Assembly: GCA_964432985.1 (NCBI GenBank)
Contig: CAYSPT010000020.1
Span: forward strand, 16,240-80,239
Length of the DNA stretch: 64,000 nt
Source of the DNA: CAYSPT01 sp964432985
GTDB lineage: Bacteria; Muiribacteriota; CAYSPT01
Direction: 5' to 3'
Below the pieces are notes generated by a model that was given only the letters and a program-made list of their open reading frames with translations, did not search any database and had not been told where the DNA came from. Positions 1-7,956 of this stretch are shown piece by piece. Position 1 is the first letter of the stretch, and every line of letters begins with the position of its first letter. A program made the position numbers and the translations under genes.

Positions 1-1
1 C

Positions 2-700
2 GATTACAATCTGATCGCCAGCCATTTCTCCGCCACCAGGGAGCGTCCCTGGCCGGAGATGCAGCAATTCAAAAACTTGATCCGTGACGGCCATACCATC
101 CTGGATTGGGGATGCGGAAACGGCCGTTTGCTGATGTTGTGTGAAGGGAAACAGGTTACCTACCATGGAGTAGACCAGAGCCGTGAGATGATCGAGATTG
201 CCCGCTCAAAATATGCCGGACAGGTTACTAGCGGCCGCGCTTTTTTCTCCTGCACACAGCAGGAAGACTACTCGTTTCCCGGGAATTCATTCGACCTGGT
301 GTTTATGATTGCCTCGTTTCATCACCTCCCCGACAGGGAACAGCGCCTGAAGGTACTGATGGATGCATACCGTGTTATGAAACCAGGCGGACAACTTATA
401 ATTACCGTGTGGAACCTGTTCAGCGACTGGGCGGTGCGCGCCATGCAAAAGGGCTGGAAACGTATGAACGAAAACGATTTTCTTATTCCCTGGAAAGACA
501 CTGATGGAATAATCATGTGTGAGCGCTACTACCACCGGTTCTGCCCCGGGGAACTGCAGGAACTTCTGGAAGAAGCAGGTTTATCCAAAGTGTCAGTCAT
601 CTTCTCCGCTCCCGGTGAAGGATCGGGCTGTGGCAGTACCGTGGCTGATGAAAAAAGCGGTCGGAACATCCTGATAACGGCGGTTAAGCTGCAACCGTAA
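2..700 (+). CDS. Class I SAM-dependent methyltransferase, Trm9/ABH8-like (5' end outside window)
   Basis: The frame is open from base 2, upstream of the first ATG at 59. Those upstream codons read as the family N-terminus (IASHFSATRERPWPEM), so the gene starts before the window. Counting from the ATG at 59, the SAM-binding motif I ILDWGCGNGR is at residues 14-23, followed by a post-I acidic strand (GVDQS) and the FDLVFMIASFHHL motif. The hFsxTRxxpWP signature before a Rossmann methyltransferase is typical of Trm9/ABH8-type tRNA wobble-uridine methyltransferases, but bacterial members are mostly uncharacterised, so the substrate is inferred. About 130 bases with a promoter separate it from the next gene. 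Confidence 0.85.
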   Translation, partial: DYNLIASHFSATRERPWPEMQQFKNLIRDGHTILDWGCGNGRLLMLCEGKQVTYHGVDQSREMIEIARSKYAGQVTSGRAFFSCTQQEDYSFPGNSFDLVFMIASFHHLPDREQRLKVLMDAYRVMKPGGQLIITVWNLFSDWAVRAMQKGWKRMNENDFLIPWKDTDGIIMCERYYHRFCPGELQELLEEAGLSKVSVIFSAPGEGSGCGSTVADEKSGRNILITAVKLQP

Positions 701-764
701 CAGCAACCGGAGTATATACGGAAGTTTGAAGTATACGCGAAGGGGAAGTATGCGGTTAAGGTGT

Positions 765-793
765 TTGTATATTACACCTACTTCTATTATAAT
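765..793 (+). promoter_or_regulatory. Sigma-70-type promoter for the Cache gene
   Basis: TTGTAT at 765-770 and TATAAT at 788-793 are separated by 17 bases, 42 bases upstream of the ATG at 835. A short inverted repeat (AGGTGT...ACACCT) overlaps the -35 region and could be an operator or chance. No expression evidence is available. Confidence 0.5.
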
Positions 794-834
794 CTGTACC
801 AACCATTAACTTATTCGAAGCCGGGAGGATTACA

Positions 835-1614
835 ATGAGAAAAAGAAATGTCATATGCGCCTTCATGTGTGCAGTGTTAATCGCATCCTGTGTGCTTGTC
901 CCCTGCTCGGCCAGGCCCCCCGAACCGGAACTGACCGTTGATGCCCGCCTGGTGCTTTCAGCGCTCGTTTCACTTACGGACAGCCATCTGTCACGACTGA
1001 TCGACATCATGACGGTTATGGCGGAATCCAGCGAGATGAAAAGCGGTGACTGGGAACAGATGCGGCCTATGCTCACCACTCTGAAACACGAGCATCTTCC
1101 CGGTGTCTACTGCTTCGTGAAGCCTGACGGCAGCTATCACACCGTATCCAGGGGAAAACAGCTGAAATCCCTGGCCAACAGAGGGTATTTTTCCAAAGTC
1201 ATGAGCGGGCAGCCGGTTATCGGCGATCTGGTCGTAAGCAAGTCCACGGAGAAGAAAGTTACCGTGGCCACTGCTCCGATCAAGAGAGGTGATACCATCG
1301 TGGGAGCCCTGATCGTATCGGTTTTTCTCGAAGAGTTCAGCAACTATCTGACCAAAGCCATTAAACTTCCTGAAAACGTCTATTTTTTCGCCTTGGACGA
1401 CGGAGGTCGCATTGCTCTTCACAGCGATGTAACCATGATCCTGAAATCCAGGGAATTTCACCAGGTCAGCAACGCTGTCTACCTGGCCATGGAGAAAATG
1501 CTCAAGGAGGACGAGGGATCGGTAACCTTCGAGCAGCACGGCATTGCCAGGACTGTTATTTTTACCACCTCCCCTCTGACAGGATGGCACTTTGCGGTAG
1601 GAACAACGAACTGA
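835..1614 (+). CDS. Secreted stand-alone Cache (PDC-like) sensor domain protein
   Basis: Residues 1-26 form a signal peptide ending near CSA. The rest resembles a Cache/PDC ligand-binding domain: a long N-terminal helix (about 35-75), a PAS-like sheet with LPGVYCFVKPDGSY, an NRGYF segment that matches the conserved R-x-YF helix after the first sheet, and a closing TGWHFAVGT strand typical of Cache C-termini. There is no transmembrane helix or transmitter after the sensor, unlike the usual chemoreceptor or histidine-kinase setting. A strong ribosome site (GGGAGG, 7 bases from ATG) fixes the start. It lies 85 bases before a membrane cyclase, so it may act as the periplasmic ligand-binding partner; this is inference from position only. 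Confidence 0.75.
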   Translation: MRKRNVICAFMCAVLIASCVLVPCSARPPEPELTVDARLVLSALVSLTDSHLSRLIDIMTVMAESSEMKSGDWEQMRPMLTTLKHEHLPGVYCFVKPDGSYHTVSRGKQLKSLANRGYFSKVMSGQPVIGDLVVSKSTEKKVTVATAPIKRGDTIVGALIVSVFLEEFSNYLTKAIKLPENVYFFALDDGGRIALHSDVTMILKSREFHQVSNAVYLAMEKMLKEDEGSVTFEQHGIARTVIFTTSPLTGWHFAVGTTN

Positions 1615-1699
1615 CGTTTATCATCCGGTACCCCCGTTCGCTATTTAATGGGAAACGGTCTGCCAGCCGGTGCAATGAGTGAAAAGAGGTCGACACACC

Positions 1700-3883
1700 A
1701 TGAGAACGAAAAACCTGACCATCATGTTAACGGACATCAAAGGGTTTACCGACAAAACAGCCAGCCAATCCCGGACGCAGACCCTGGCCATGCTCAACAC
1801 CCACAGGGACCTGGTCCTGCCGGTTATCGAAGATTACAACGGCCGGTTGGTCAAGACCATTGGCGATGCCTTCATGGTCGCATTTGACAGCCCCACAGAC
1901 GCGGTGCTCTGCGGAGTGGCCGTACAGGACACACTGTTTGAATATAACAACGAGGTGGAACAGGGAAAGAGAATTGAAATAAGAATCGCCATCAACTGCG
2001 GAGAGGTTACTATTACCGAGGGAGACGTTTACGGAGACCCGGTGAACATCACCGCCCGCCTGGAGAGCATCGCGGAAGCGGGACAGGTATTCTTCACCGA
2101 GAGTGTTTACCTGGCTATGAATAAGAAAGAAGTTCCCTCCAGCGAAGTGGGATACCGGCAGTTCAAAGGCATCCCGGAGCAGGTAAAGGTGTACAAGGTG
2201 CTGAGGGAGACCCCTGTGGGAGGCGAATCCGTTCCCAAGAGGGTATCACCAGAGACATCGTCGGAAGGCGTGAAAACACCGCCGGAAACACCCGTCAAAG
2301 AAAAATCTTCGGCGGGGGGAACCGTTGGGGCTTCAGCGACGACCGCTGGTGCTTCAGCGACGACCGCTGGTGCGGCAGTAGCGGCCGCCGGTACGGCAGT
2401 TGCCGCTGCCAGTGCCCCAGGACTCCAGGTGGGCAATATTAAGATGGATGAAAAGGGCATCGATATAGGGGGAAAAATAAAAATGAGCCGCTCCGGCGGG
2501 ATGACAATCGGTGACTCCGTTCATGTTGCTGCAGATGGATCTGCTGCCGCAGACCAACTATGCACGTGCCGGCGAGCGGGATTTTTTGCCCGTTTGGGCG
2601 CTTTTTTGATCGATATCATCGTTTGCGGAATAATATCAGGCTTGATGATGAACACCATGTGCTCCCGGTCAGGGATGAAGTTTTCCGATTCATACCGGAT
2701 TCACGAAACCAGGCTCGGACTGTGCGATGAAATTACCGTCAGTGGTGGCAGAACCACAGTTGGCGATTCCGGTGTCACTGTTGGTGATGTCGTCAATGTC
2801 GGCAGCGACGGCTCGGTCACTGTTGGTGATGTAGGCGGGGTGGTCAAGGTAGGCGATGACGGATCCGTCAACGTGGGCGATATCATCAAGGTGGATGACG
2901 GATCGGTCAATGTGGGTGACATCATCAAGGTGGACGAGGACAGTGTCAATGTCGGCGACATCATCAAGGTTGATGACTCGGGCATCAAGGTGGGGCCAAT
3001 AACAATAGACGACTCCGGGGTTTCATTCGGTGCATCGTCCGGGCCCGATGATCAGCAGGCTCCCGGCACATCGGCCATCCCATCTACACCCACTGCCCCA
3101 ACGCCACCATCAGAACTTTCCTCCGGGCAGTCTTCCTCCAGGGAAAAAGTAGCCGCATCACCGATAACTATTGACGTCAATCACGGCGATATCAACATGG
3201 TGCTCAGGATGATTGCCAGGAAGGTGGGAGTCAACATCATTATTTCGGATGATGTCAAGGGATCGATCACCATGCGGGTCGTGGACCGGCCTTTCCAGGA
3301 TGTCATGAACACCGTGGTCACCATGCATGGATATGATTACCTGTGGCAGGACGATGAAACCATACTGGTTTCAAACCGCGCCGCCATCGGCAGGCTGAAA
3401 GATACCCGGGATATGGCCCAGCGGAAAGCTCACAAGCAGGACGTTGCGCAGGATGTCATCGACGCCATCGGCCAGGAGAATCCAGGTCAGGGGATTAAGC
3501 GAATAGTAAAACATGAAGTCAAAACCATGGTCAAGGGAACTGCCAAACAGGTCAAAGACGGCTATACGGACCGTCCTTACCGTCGACGGAGCCGTAAAAG
3601 AGACGTCTTCCGGATCATCATGTGGGCGCTGTATTGCGGTTTGTTCATCAAGTTCAGAGGAGCCACTCCCGGCAAGATGATCTTCAAGATGCAAGTGGTG
3701 CGCTACCCTGATGGTGCGACGATAGGGTTCTGGCACGCAGCGGCACGCTCCGCGTTGATGTTCATCTCTCTCTTTGCAGTATGCCTGGGATTTCTCTGGG
3801 CCCTGTGGGAGAAGGACCACCGGACATGGCACGACCTGATGGCCGGCACCATGGTGGTGCGCAAAGAGGGCGGTAACCGCTGA
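1700..3883 (+). CDS. Class III nucleotide cyclase fused to a split RDD membrane domain with inserted repeats and an STN-like domain
   Basis: I chose the ATG at 1700 because AGAGGT lies 9 bases before it; an in-frame ATG at 1679 would add 7 residues. Residues 1-170 are a class III cyclase with metal-binding Asp12 and Asp56, Lys52 in VKTIGDAFM, and Asn116 and Arg120 in VNITARLE, so it looks active. An Ala/Thr linker follows (171-240), then VG-rich short repeats (241-282). RDD helix 1 (about 296-320, FARLGAFLID) comes next, then tandem repeats of the type VNVGDIIKVDDGS (343-445), a Pro/Ser linker, and an STN or secretin-N-like domain (487-558). The second half of the RDD domain is at 632-727 (TPGKMIFKMQVVR, WHDLMAGTMVV). 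The RDD domain is therefore interrupted by more than 300 residues. If helix 1 crosses the membrane, the insert is periplasmic. The downstream gene starts 2 bases after the stop. Confidence 0.85.
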   Translation: MRTKNLTIMLTDIKGFTDKTASQSRTQTLAMLNTHRDLVLPVIEDYNGRLVKTIGDAFMVAFDSPTDAVLCGVAVQDTLFEYNNEVEQGKRIEIRIAINCGEVTITEGDVYGDPVNITARLESIAEAGQVFFTESVYLAMNKKEVPSSEVGYRQFKGIPEQVKVYKVLRETPVGGESVPKRVSPETSSEGVKTPPETPVKEKSSAGGTVGASATTAGASATTAGAAVAAAGTAVAAASAPGLQVGNIKMDEKGIDIGGKIKMSRSGGMTIGDSVHVAADGSAAADQLCTCRRAGFFARLGAFLIDIIVCGIISGLMMNTMCSRSGMKFSDSYRIHETRLGLCDEITVSGGRTTVGDSGVTVGDVVNVGSDGSVTVGDVGGVVKVGDDGSVNVGDIIKVDDGSVNVGDIIKVDEDSVNVGDIIKVDDSGIKVGPITIDDSGVSFGASSGPDDQQAPGTSAIPSTPTAPTPPSELSSGQSSSREKVAASPITIDVNHGDINMVLRMIARKVGVNIIISDDVKGSITMRVVDRPFQDVMNTVVTMHGYDYLWQDDETILVSNRAAIGRLKDTRDMAQRKAHKQDVAQDVIDAIGQENPGQGIKRIVKHEVKTMVKGTAKQVKDGYTDRPYRRRSRKRDVFRIIMWALYCGLFIKFRGATPGKMIFKMQVVRYPDGATIGFWHAAARSALMFISLFAVCLGFLWALWEKDHRTWHDLMAGTMVVRKEGGNR

Positions 3884-3885
3884 GA

Positions 3886-5052
3886 ATGAGCAATCCCGCC
3901 GAATCAAAAGAGAAGAAAAAAGGACTGCCCGGATGGGTGTATCTCTCCCTGGCGGGGTTGGGCATCTACACTTTGCTGTCTTTCAAGTGCTTTTCTTTCA
4001 ACTTTTACGCCGAAGCGGCAGCAGCCCTGCTGGCGGGAGTATTCATTCTGCCCGGGGCTTGCGAGTCACTGGTGGTGGCCTCGGAAAAAATGGGCAAGAG
4101 ATATTGCTGGAACGGGTTCCTGGCGGGGACCATCGGTGAAATTCTCTCCACGCTGCCTGAGTTCGTGGTTATCGGTTTCGTCGTATTTGTCAGCCCCCTG
4201 ACAGCCTTTACCATCGCCCTGGTGACCATTTACAACAACGCCTTCGTGCTGGCTATCTACGCCTATTTTCTCCCCAAAAACAAGTTCGGGACATTCAAAC
4301 TGCCGCCGGCCATTACCTATGCCGGGGTTGAACTGCTGGCCTGCGGGGGCGGCTTCGCGCTCACGCTTGGAATAACCATGCTTATCTTCAGGACGGTCAA
4401 GGTGCCGCCAATCACCCACTTCTCTCCGAATGACCTGGTACTTATCGCTTTGCTGATGTTCTCGGTGATGTTCTGGTACCTCAGGACACTGCTCAAATAT
4501 TATGCAGGCTCGGAGGTGCACGAAGACATATACGAGATCATTGCGGGAAAGTGTGGAACCTCAGCACCTTTTTACCCGATTCTCCTCTACCTGCTGGCAG
4601 GTGTTTTCGGCGCCGTTGTGGGTGGCGAGAGCATCTCGCACTTCGCCCACATCGCACTGGAAAAAATGCATCTTTCCAATATCGTCACTTCTATCATACT
4701 AGCCGCCTTTGCCGGGATGTCTGAGTACGTGATTGTGGTCAAGGCTCACCGGCGGGGAGAACTGGGAATCGCCCTATCCAACGTTTTCGGTGGAATTACC
4801 CAGGTCATGTTCCTGGTGTTTCCGTTCACGCTCCTGTGTATCGGGCTGGTAGGTAAAGCAGGTATGCTGCCGGCGGGATGTCTGGGAATTCCCATCAACT
4901 TCACCACCATTATCCTGGTGGTGCTCCTGTTCCCGGTATTTTACATCCTGATGGAATCCGTTCTCTACGACCGTCGATTTTCCAACTATGACGCCACCGT
5001 TTTGACTTCCATCTATGTACTGGTGCTTTACCTGTTGATCAGTTACGGCTAG
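3886..5052 (+). CDS. CaCA-superfamily (Na+/Ca2+ exchanger-like) membrane protein
   Basis: This is a 388-residue polytopic protein with about ten hydrophobic segments and the two alpha repeats of the cation/Ca2+ antiporter superfamily: GTIGEILSTLPEFVV (81-95) and AGMSEYVIVVKAHRRGE with following GIALSNVFGG (about 272-300). Acidic residues in both repeats suit ion binding. The N-terminal 15 residues are Lys-rich and cytoplasmic. The ion is not predictable. It starts 2 bases after the cyclase stop with no clear ribosome site, so translation is probably coupled to the cyclase. Cation export next to a nucleotide cyclase suggests, but does not show, a shared signalling role. Confidence 0.8.
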   Translation: MSNPAESKEKKKGLPGWVYLSLAGLGIYTLLSFKCFSFNFYAEAAAALLAGVFILPGACESLVVASEKMGKRYCWNGFLAGTIGEILSTLPEFVVIGFVVFVSPLTAFTIALVTIYNNAFVLAIYAYFLPKNKFGTFKLPPAITYAGVELLACGGGFALTLGITMLIFRTVKVPPITHFSPNDLVLIALLMFSVMFWYLRTLLKYYAGSEVHEDIYEIIAGKCGTSAPFYPILLYLLAGVFGAVVGGESISHFAHIALEKMHLSNIVTSIILAAFAGMSEYVIVVKAHRRGELGIALSNVFGGITQVMFLVFPFTLLCIGLVGKAGMLPAGCLGIPINFTTIILVVLLFPVFYILMESVLYDRRFSNYDATVLTSIYVLVLYLLISYG

Positions 5053-5690
5053 GTGGATCTTTGGTCCGTAGGGGGACAGTTCCTGTCAATAGGCGGTAAA
5101 CTCTTTACAGTGGCCAGTTCTTTTCCGAAAATGGCGGATTTTTCTTTTAGTGCAATGTTGGCAGCGATGTCTTCAGGGATTTGGGGCGCCAGGGGAATCA
5201 AGAAACTCCTGAACGGCATGCCCAGGAAACCGGCGATGATCCGCATATTGTCCTCAAGAAGCTTTATTCCGCTTTTTTCATCTCCCCCTGCCACGGCAAT
5301 CAGGGCTAACCCGGTGTCATGAAACGAGTGGTTGAAACATTGCTTCTCCGAATCGAATTTAACCAGTGAGTACATCCGGTCCATCAGGAGTTTCAACTGG
5401 GCGGAGAAGCCCATGAAATAGGTTGGAGATGCAAAAACAACCACATCCTGCCCTGGCATCCGCGCCAGCACTGAGGCGGCTTCGTCATCGATGATACACT
5501 TGTATTCATCCGACTGCTGGCACCCCATGCAGGCGGTACACCCATTGACGCTGTAGTTCAACCGTGCGGCATCAACCAGTTCGACCTTCGCACCGGCACT
5601 CCGGGCACCTTCCGCTACCCAACCGGCTACGGTTACGGTATTTCCGTTTTTCCGCGGGCTGCCCGTAATTATCATGATCTTCTTCGCCAT
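5049..5690 (-). CDS. Flavodoxin-fold NADPH-dependent FMN reductase / iron-sulfur flavoprotein-like
   Basis: I start it at the ATG at 5690 (MAKKIMIITGSPRKNGNT) because GGAGGG sits 7 bases upstream; the longer frame to 5744 has no such site. GSPRKNGNT (10-18) is the FMN phosphate loop, and the SPTYFMGFSAQLKLLMDR segment is typical of this reductase family. Cysteines 51, 54, 57 and 65 (CTACMGC...C) form a compact cluster as in iron-sulfur flavoproteins of the Isf type, so it may carry a cluster as well as FMN. It is convergent with the exchanger gene: the two stop codons overlap on the CTAG at 5049-5052. It is probably a soluble redox enzyme of unknown substrate. Confidence 0.85.
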   Translation of the reverse strand: MAKKIMIITGSPRKNGNTVTVAGWVAEGARSAGAKVELVDAARLNYSVNGCTACMGCQQSDEYKCIIDDEAASVLARMPGQDVVVFASPTYFMGFSAQLKLLMDRMYSLVKFDSEKQCFNHSFHDTGLALIAVAGGDEKSGIKLLEDNMRIIAGFLGMPFRSFLIPLAPQIPEDIAANIALKEKSAIFGKELATVKSLPPIDRNCPPTDQRST

Positions 5691-5797
5691 AATTGATCCC
5701 TCCTCGTGCAGAATTTGCAGCAAAAAAAATAATATCACCAACATCCGTTGGGATTCAAGTCAGCAAGGGTTGTTGCCGCTCTCTAGCGAATATGTGT

Positions 5798-5830
5798 AGT
5801 CCATGGACAGTCCATGGACAGTCCACGAAC
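5798..5830. repeat. Three 11-bp direct repeats of a palindrome between divergent genes
   Basis: The unit AGTCCATGGAC occurs at 5798-5808 and 5809-5819, and a third, altered copy (AGTCCACGAAC) at 5820-5830. GTCCATGGAC is a perfect 10-bp palindrome, and the 11-bp spacing is about one helical turn. It lies between the divergent reductase (start 5690) and the gene at 5931, 34 bases before a good -35 box, which suits an operator. Confidence 0.5.
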
Positions 5831-5863
5831 AATCCGCGCACGCTTGGTCAGTTGAATCAAGAT

Positions 5864-5892
5864 TTGACTGTTTCCGGCAGGTCTGGTATTGT
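5864..5892 (+). promoter_or_regulatory. Sigma-70-type promoter
   Basis: TTGACT (5864-5869), a 17-base spacer and TATTGT (5887-5892) precede the ATG at 5931. Confidence 0.55.
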
Positions 5893-5930
5893 AATTCAAA
5901 ACTCCCATGTACACTGTAAGGAGCGACGGA

Positions 5931-6917
5931 ATGAAGATAAAATTACTGCTGTTTTTTTTGCTGGTTGCCCTCGTTTCAGTAAGTCCATCCGCTTTTTCCC
6001 GCCCTCTGTACTTTCCTCTTGAACTGGTCAAAGCGCTGCCGATTGAAGGACCCGAGAACATGCAGCCTTCCGAACTCGTGCTGTTTAACGGGACCATATT
6101 CACTGTCTCCGATAAACACGATAACATTATTTTTCAGCTTGATCTGGAAGAAGACCAAGCCGTTGCTAAAGAACACCTTAAATTCGAAATTCCATCGGAA
6201 GGAATCAGAGATATCAGGGCCGAGCTCAAGGCTTTCTCCCAAGGAAAACCGGAAGCCGAGGGACCGATGACTCTCGACCTGGAAGGTATGGACATCGATG
6301 AAAACGGCAATTTTTATCTCCTGTGTGAGCGATGTTTTGCGGTAATCAGGGTGACACCGGAGGGGAAAACCGATTGGGTGAGTCCCGCCTTTTACGAGAC
6401 AGGCCTGAAAAAAGGTCTTTTCGTCACCGACGGAGCCGGCGGTGAAGCACTTGCATTTATCGGGAAGAACAAGCTGTTGATTTCAGCCGAGCGGCAACCG
6501 CGGGGGCTCTTGATAATGGATATCAGCAACAGGAGAAAACCGGCTGTTTCCGCTTATTCCATGAACGAAACCAGCATCTACCATCCCGAACAGCGCAATA
6601 CGGACATTACAGGTTTCTACTTCGATCACGGTGACCTCTGGTGCCTGAGCCGCAACTCGGAGACCATCTTCAGACTAGTTTACACAGAGGAAGAGTACTG
6701 GGAAAAGGATGTATATTCGTTCGGACATGTGACCAACAGTGAAGATTTTGCCTACCAGGACATGACTTTCGGTATGGCCGAAGGTTTCACCATGGACGGT
6801 CAGTACATCTATATTGTCCTGGACAACAATGCGATTGCCAGGGCGCAGGATCCCGAGGACAAACGCCCAATGCTGCTTATTTTCCAGAAACCCGATATGC
6901 CTGGACGGCGTCCATGA
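5931..6917 (+). CDS. Secreted beta-propeller-like protein, esterase-like/phytase-like or SdiA-regulated type
   Basis: The start is the ATG at 5931, with AAGGAG 7 bases upstream; an in-frame ATG at 5907 lacks a site. Residues 1-24 are a signal peptide. The rest has repeated strands such as DLEGMDIDENGNFYLLCE and DITGFYFDHGDLWCLSR, and EGFTMDGQYIYIVLDNN near the end. This pattern is found in the esterase-like-activity-of-phytase and SdiA-regulated propeller families, where an acidic DxEG motif marks the first blade. A catalytic role is not demonstrated. The next gene begins 26 bases downstream, so the two are probably cotranscribed. Confidence 0.65.
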   Translation: MKIKLLLFFLLVALVSVSPSAFSRPLYFPLELVKALPIEGPENMQPSELVLFNGTIFTVSDKHDNIIFQLDLEEDQAVAKEHLKFEIPSEGIRDIRAELKAFSQGKPEAEGPMTLDLEGMDIDENGNFYLLCERCFAVIRVTPEGKTDWVSPAFYETGLKKGLFVTDGAGGEALAFIGKNKLLISAERQPRGLLIMDISNRRKPAVSAYSMNETSIYHPEQRNTDITGFYFDHGDLWCLSRNSETIFRLVYTEEEYWEKDVYSFGHVTNSEDFAYQDMTFGMAEGFTMDGQYIYIVLDNNAIARAQDPEDKRPMLLIFQKPDMPGRRP

Positions 6918-6942
6918 ACTGCTGGAAGATGAAACATGCATC

Positions 6943-7938
6943 ATGAACCGGGACTATTTTAAAATTGGCAGCTTCAACCTGTTCAACCTGGTTCTCCCGA
7001 ACTTTCCCTACCACCACAGCCCCGGATTCTCTCCGGACGAGTATCAGCGGAAACTCTCATGGACAGGTTCCCAGCTCGATATCATGGGTGCCGATATCGT
7101 GGGATTCCAGGAAATATTCCACCGTAAAGCTTTCCAGGACGCCCTGTCGCACAGCACACTGTTCAACCAGGCCGGCTGGGTAGCCGCCCCGCCGGAAAGC
7201 GGTGAAGGCCCGTTCGTCGGCCTGGCTTCGCGATTTAAAGTGGCTGAGTTTACGGTGATAGAGAATTTCCCCTGCCCCGCCCAGGTCGACATAGAAGGGG
7301 TACAGCTGCCGTTGAACCGTTTCTCCCGGCCCGTTCTCAAGGCCAGGATACACATTCGCGACGATTTAAGTGTCACCATATTCTGTGTTCATCTCAAATC
7401 TAAACGACCGCTGATTCCGACAGGGGCCGATCCGGAAGATCCGGTGGAACAGGCCAAAGGCCAGGTTCGCTCATTGATCACGCGTGGACTGGAGGCGACC
7501 GCCCTGCGGGCCCTGCTGGTGGAAGCGCTGCAGGACACGGACCATCCCGTAATCGTTATCGGTGATTGCAACGATTCGGATTTCTCCGTATCGTCGAGAA
7601 TTATCGCTGGTGACCCTCCCTGGCGCAAACTTCAGCAAGAGTGCAAGCGGGGAATCTGGGACCAGGTTCTCTACCACGTGAAAAATATCCAGGCCCGGCA
7701 GTGCTACAGCAATGTCTACTATACCTATATCTTCAACGGGCAGTACGAAAGCCTGGACCACATCCTGGTCAGCCAGCACTTCGTGGAGATGAATCCCGGC
7801 AACATCGGCCGGGTAGTCTACACATCGGTCTTCAATGACCACCTGATAGATGAAACCCTGGGGCACGAGATCACCCCCCGCTGGCAGTCGGACCACGGCC
7901 AGGTGGTGGCTTCTTTCGAAGTGGTGGAGCGAACGTAG
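6943..7938 (+). CDS. Endonuclease/exonuclease/phosphatase (EEP) superfamily protein
   Basis: The ATG at 6943 is chosen because homology-like sequence begins there (KIGSFNLFN); the frame to 6814 overlaps the previous gene. EEP catalytic motifs are present in order: SFNLFN (10-15), GFQE with metal-ligand Glu57, FCVHLKSKRP, VIGDCNDSD (the GDxN motif), LDHILVS and the terminal SDHGQVVASF. The set is complete, so it should be an active metal-dependent phosphodiesterase or phosphatase. There is no signal peptide. The substrate (nucleic acid, lipid or phosphoester) cannot be read from the sequence. It follows a secreted propeller gene and converges on a symporter gene. Confidence 0.85.
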   Translation: MNRDYFKIGSFNLFNLVLPNFPYHHSPGFSPDEYQRKLSWTGSQLDIMGADIVGFQEIFHRKAFQDALSHSTLFNQAGWVAAPPESGEGPFVGLASRFKVAEFTVIENFPCPAQVDIEGVQLPLNRFSRPVLKARIHIRDDLSVTIFCVHLKSKRPLIPTGADPEDPVEQAKGQVRSLITRGLEATALRALLVEALQDTDHPVIVIGDCNDSDFSVSSRIIAGDPPWRKLQQECKRGIWDQVLYHVKNIQARQCYSNVYYTYIFNGQYESLDHILVSQHFVEMNPGNIGRVVYTSVFNDHLIDETLGHEITPRWQSDHGQVVASFEVVERT

Positions 7939-7956
7939 CAGAAGGCTGTTATCTTC

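Noticed and set aside
2107..2988. Minus-strand ORFs rich in Ala, Thr and Pro opposite the cyclase gene
   Set aside because: They are mirror frames of the Ala/Thr linker and VGD repeats, without ribosome sites.
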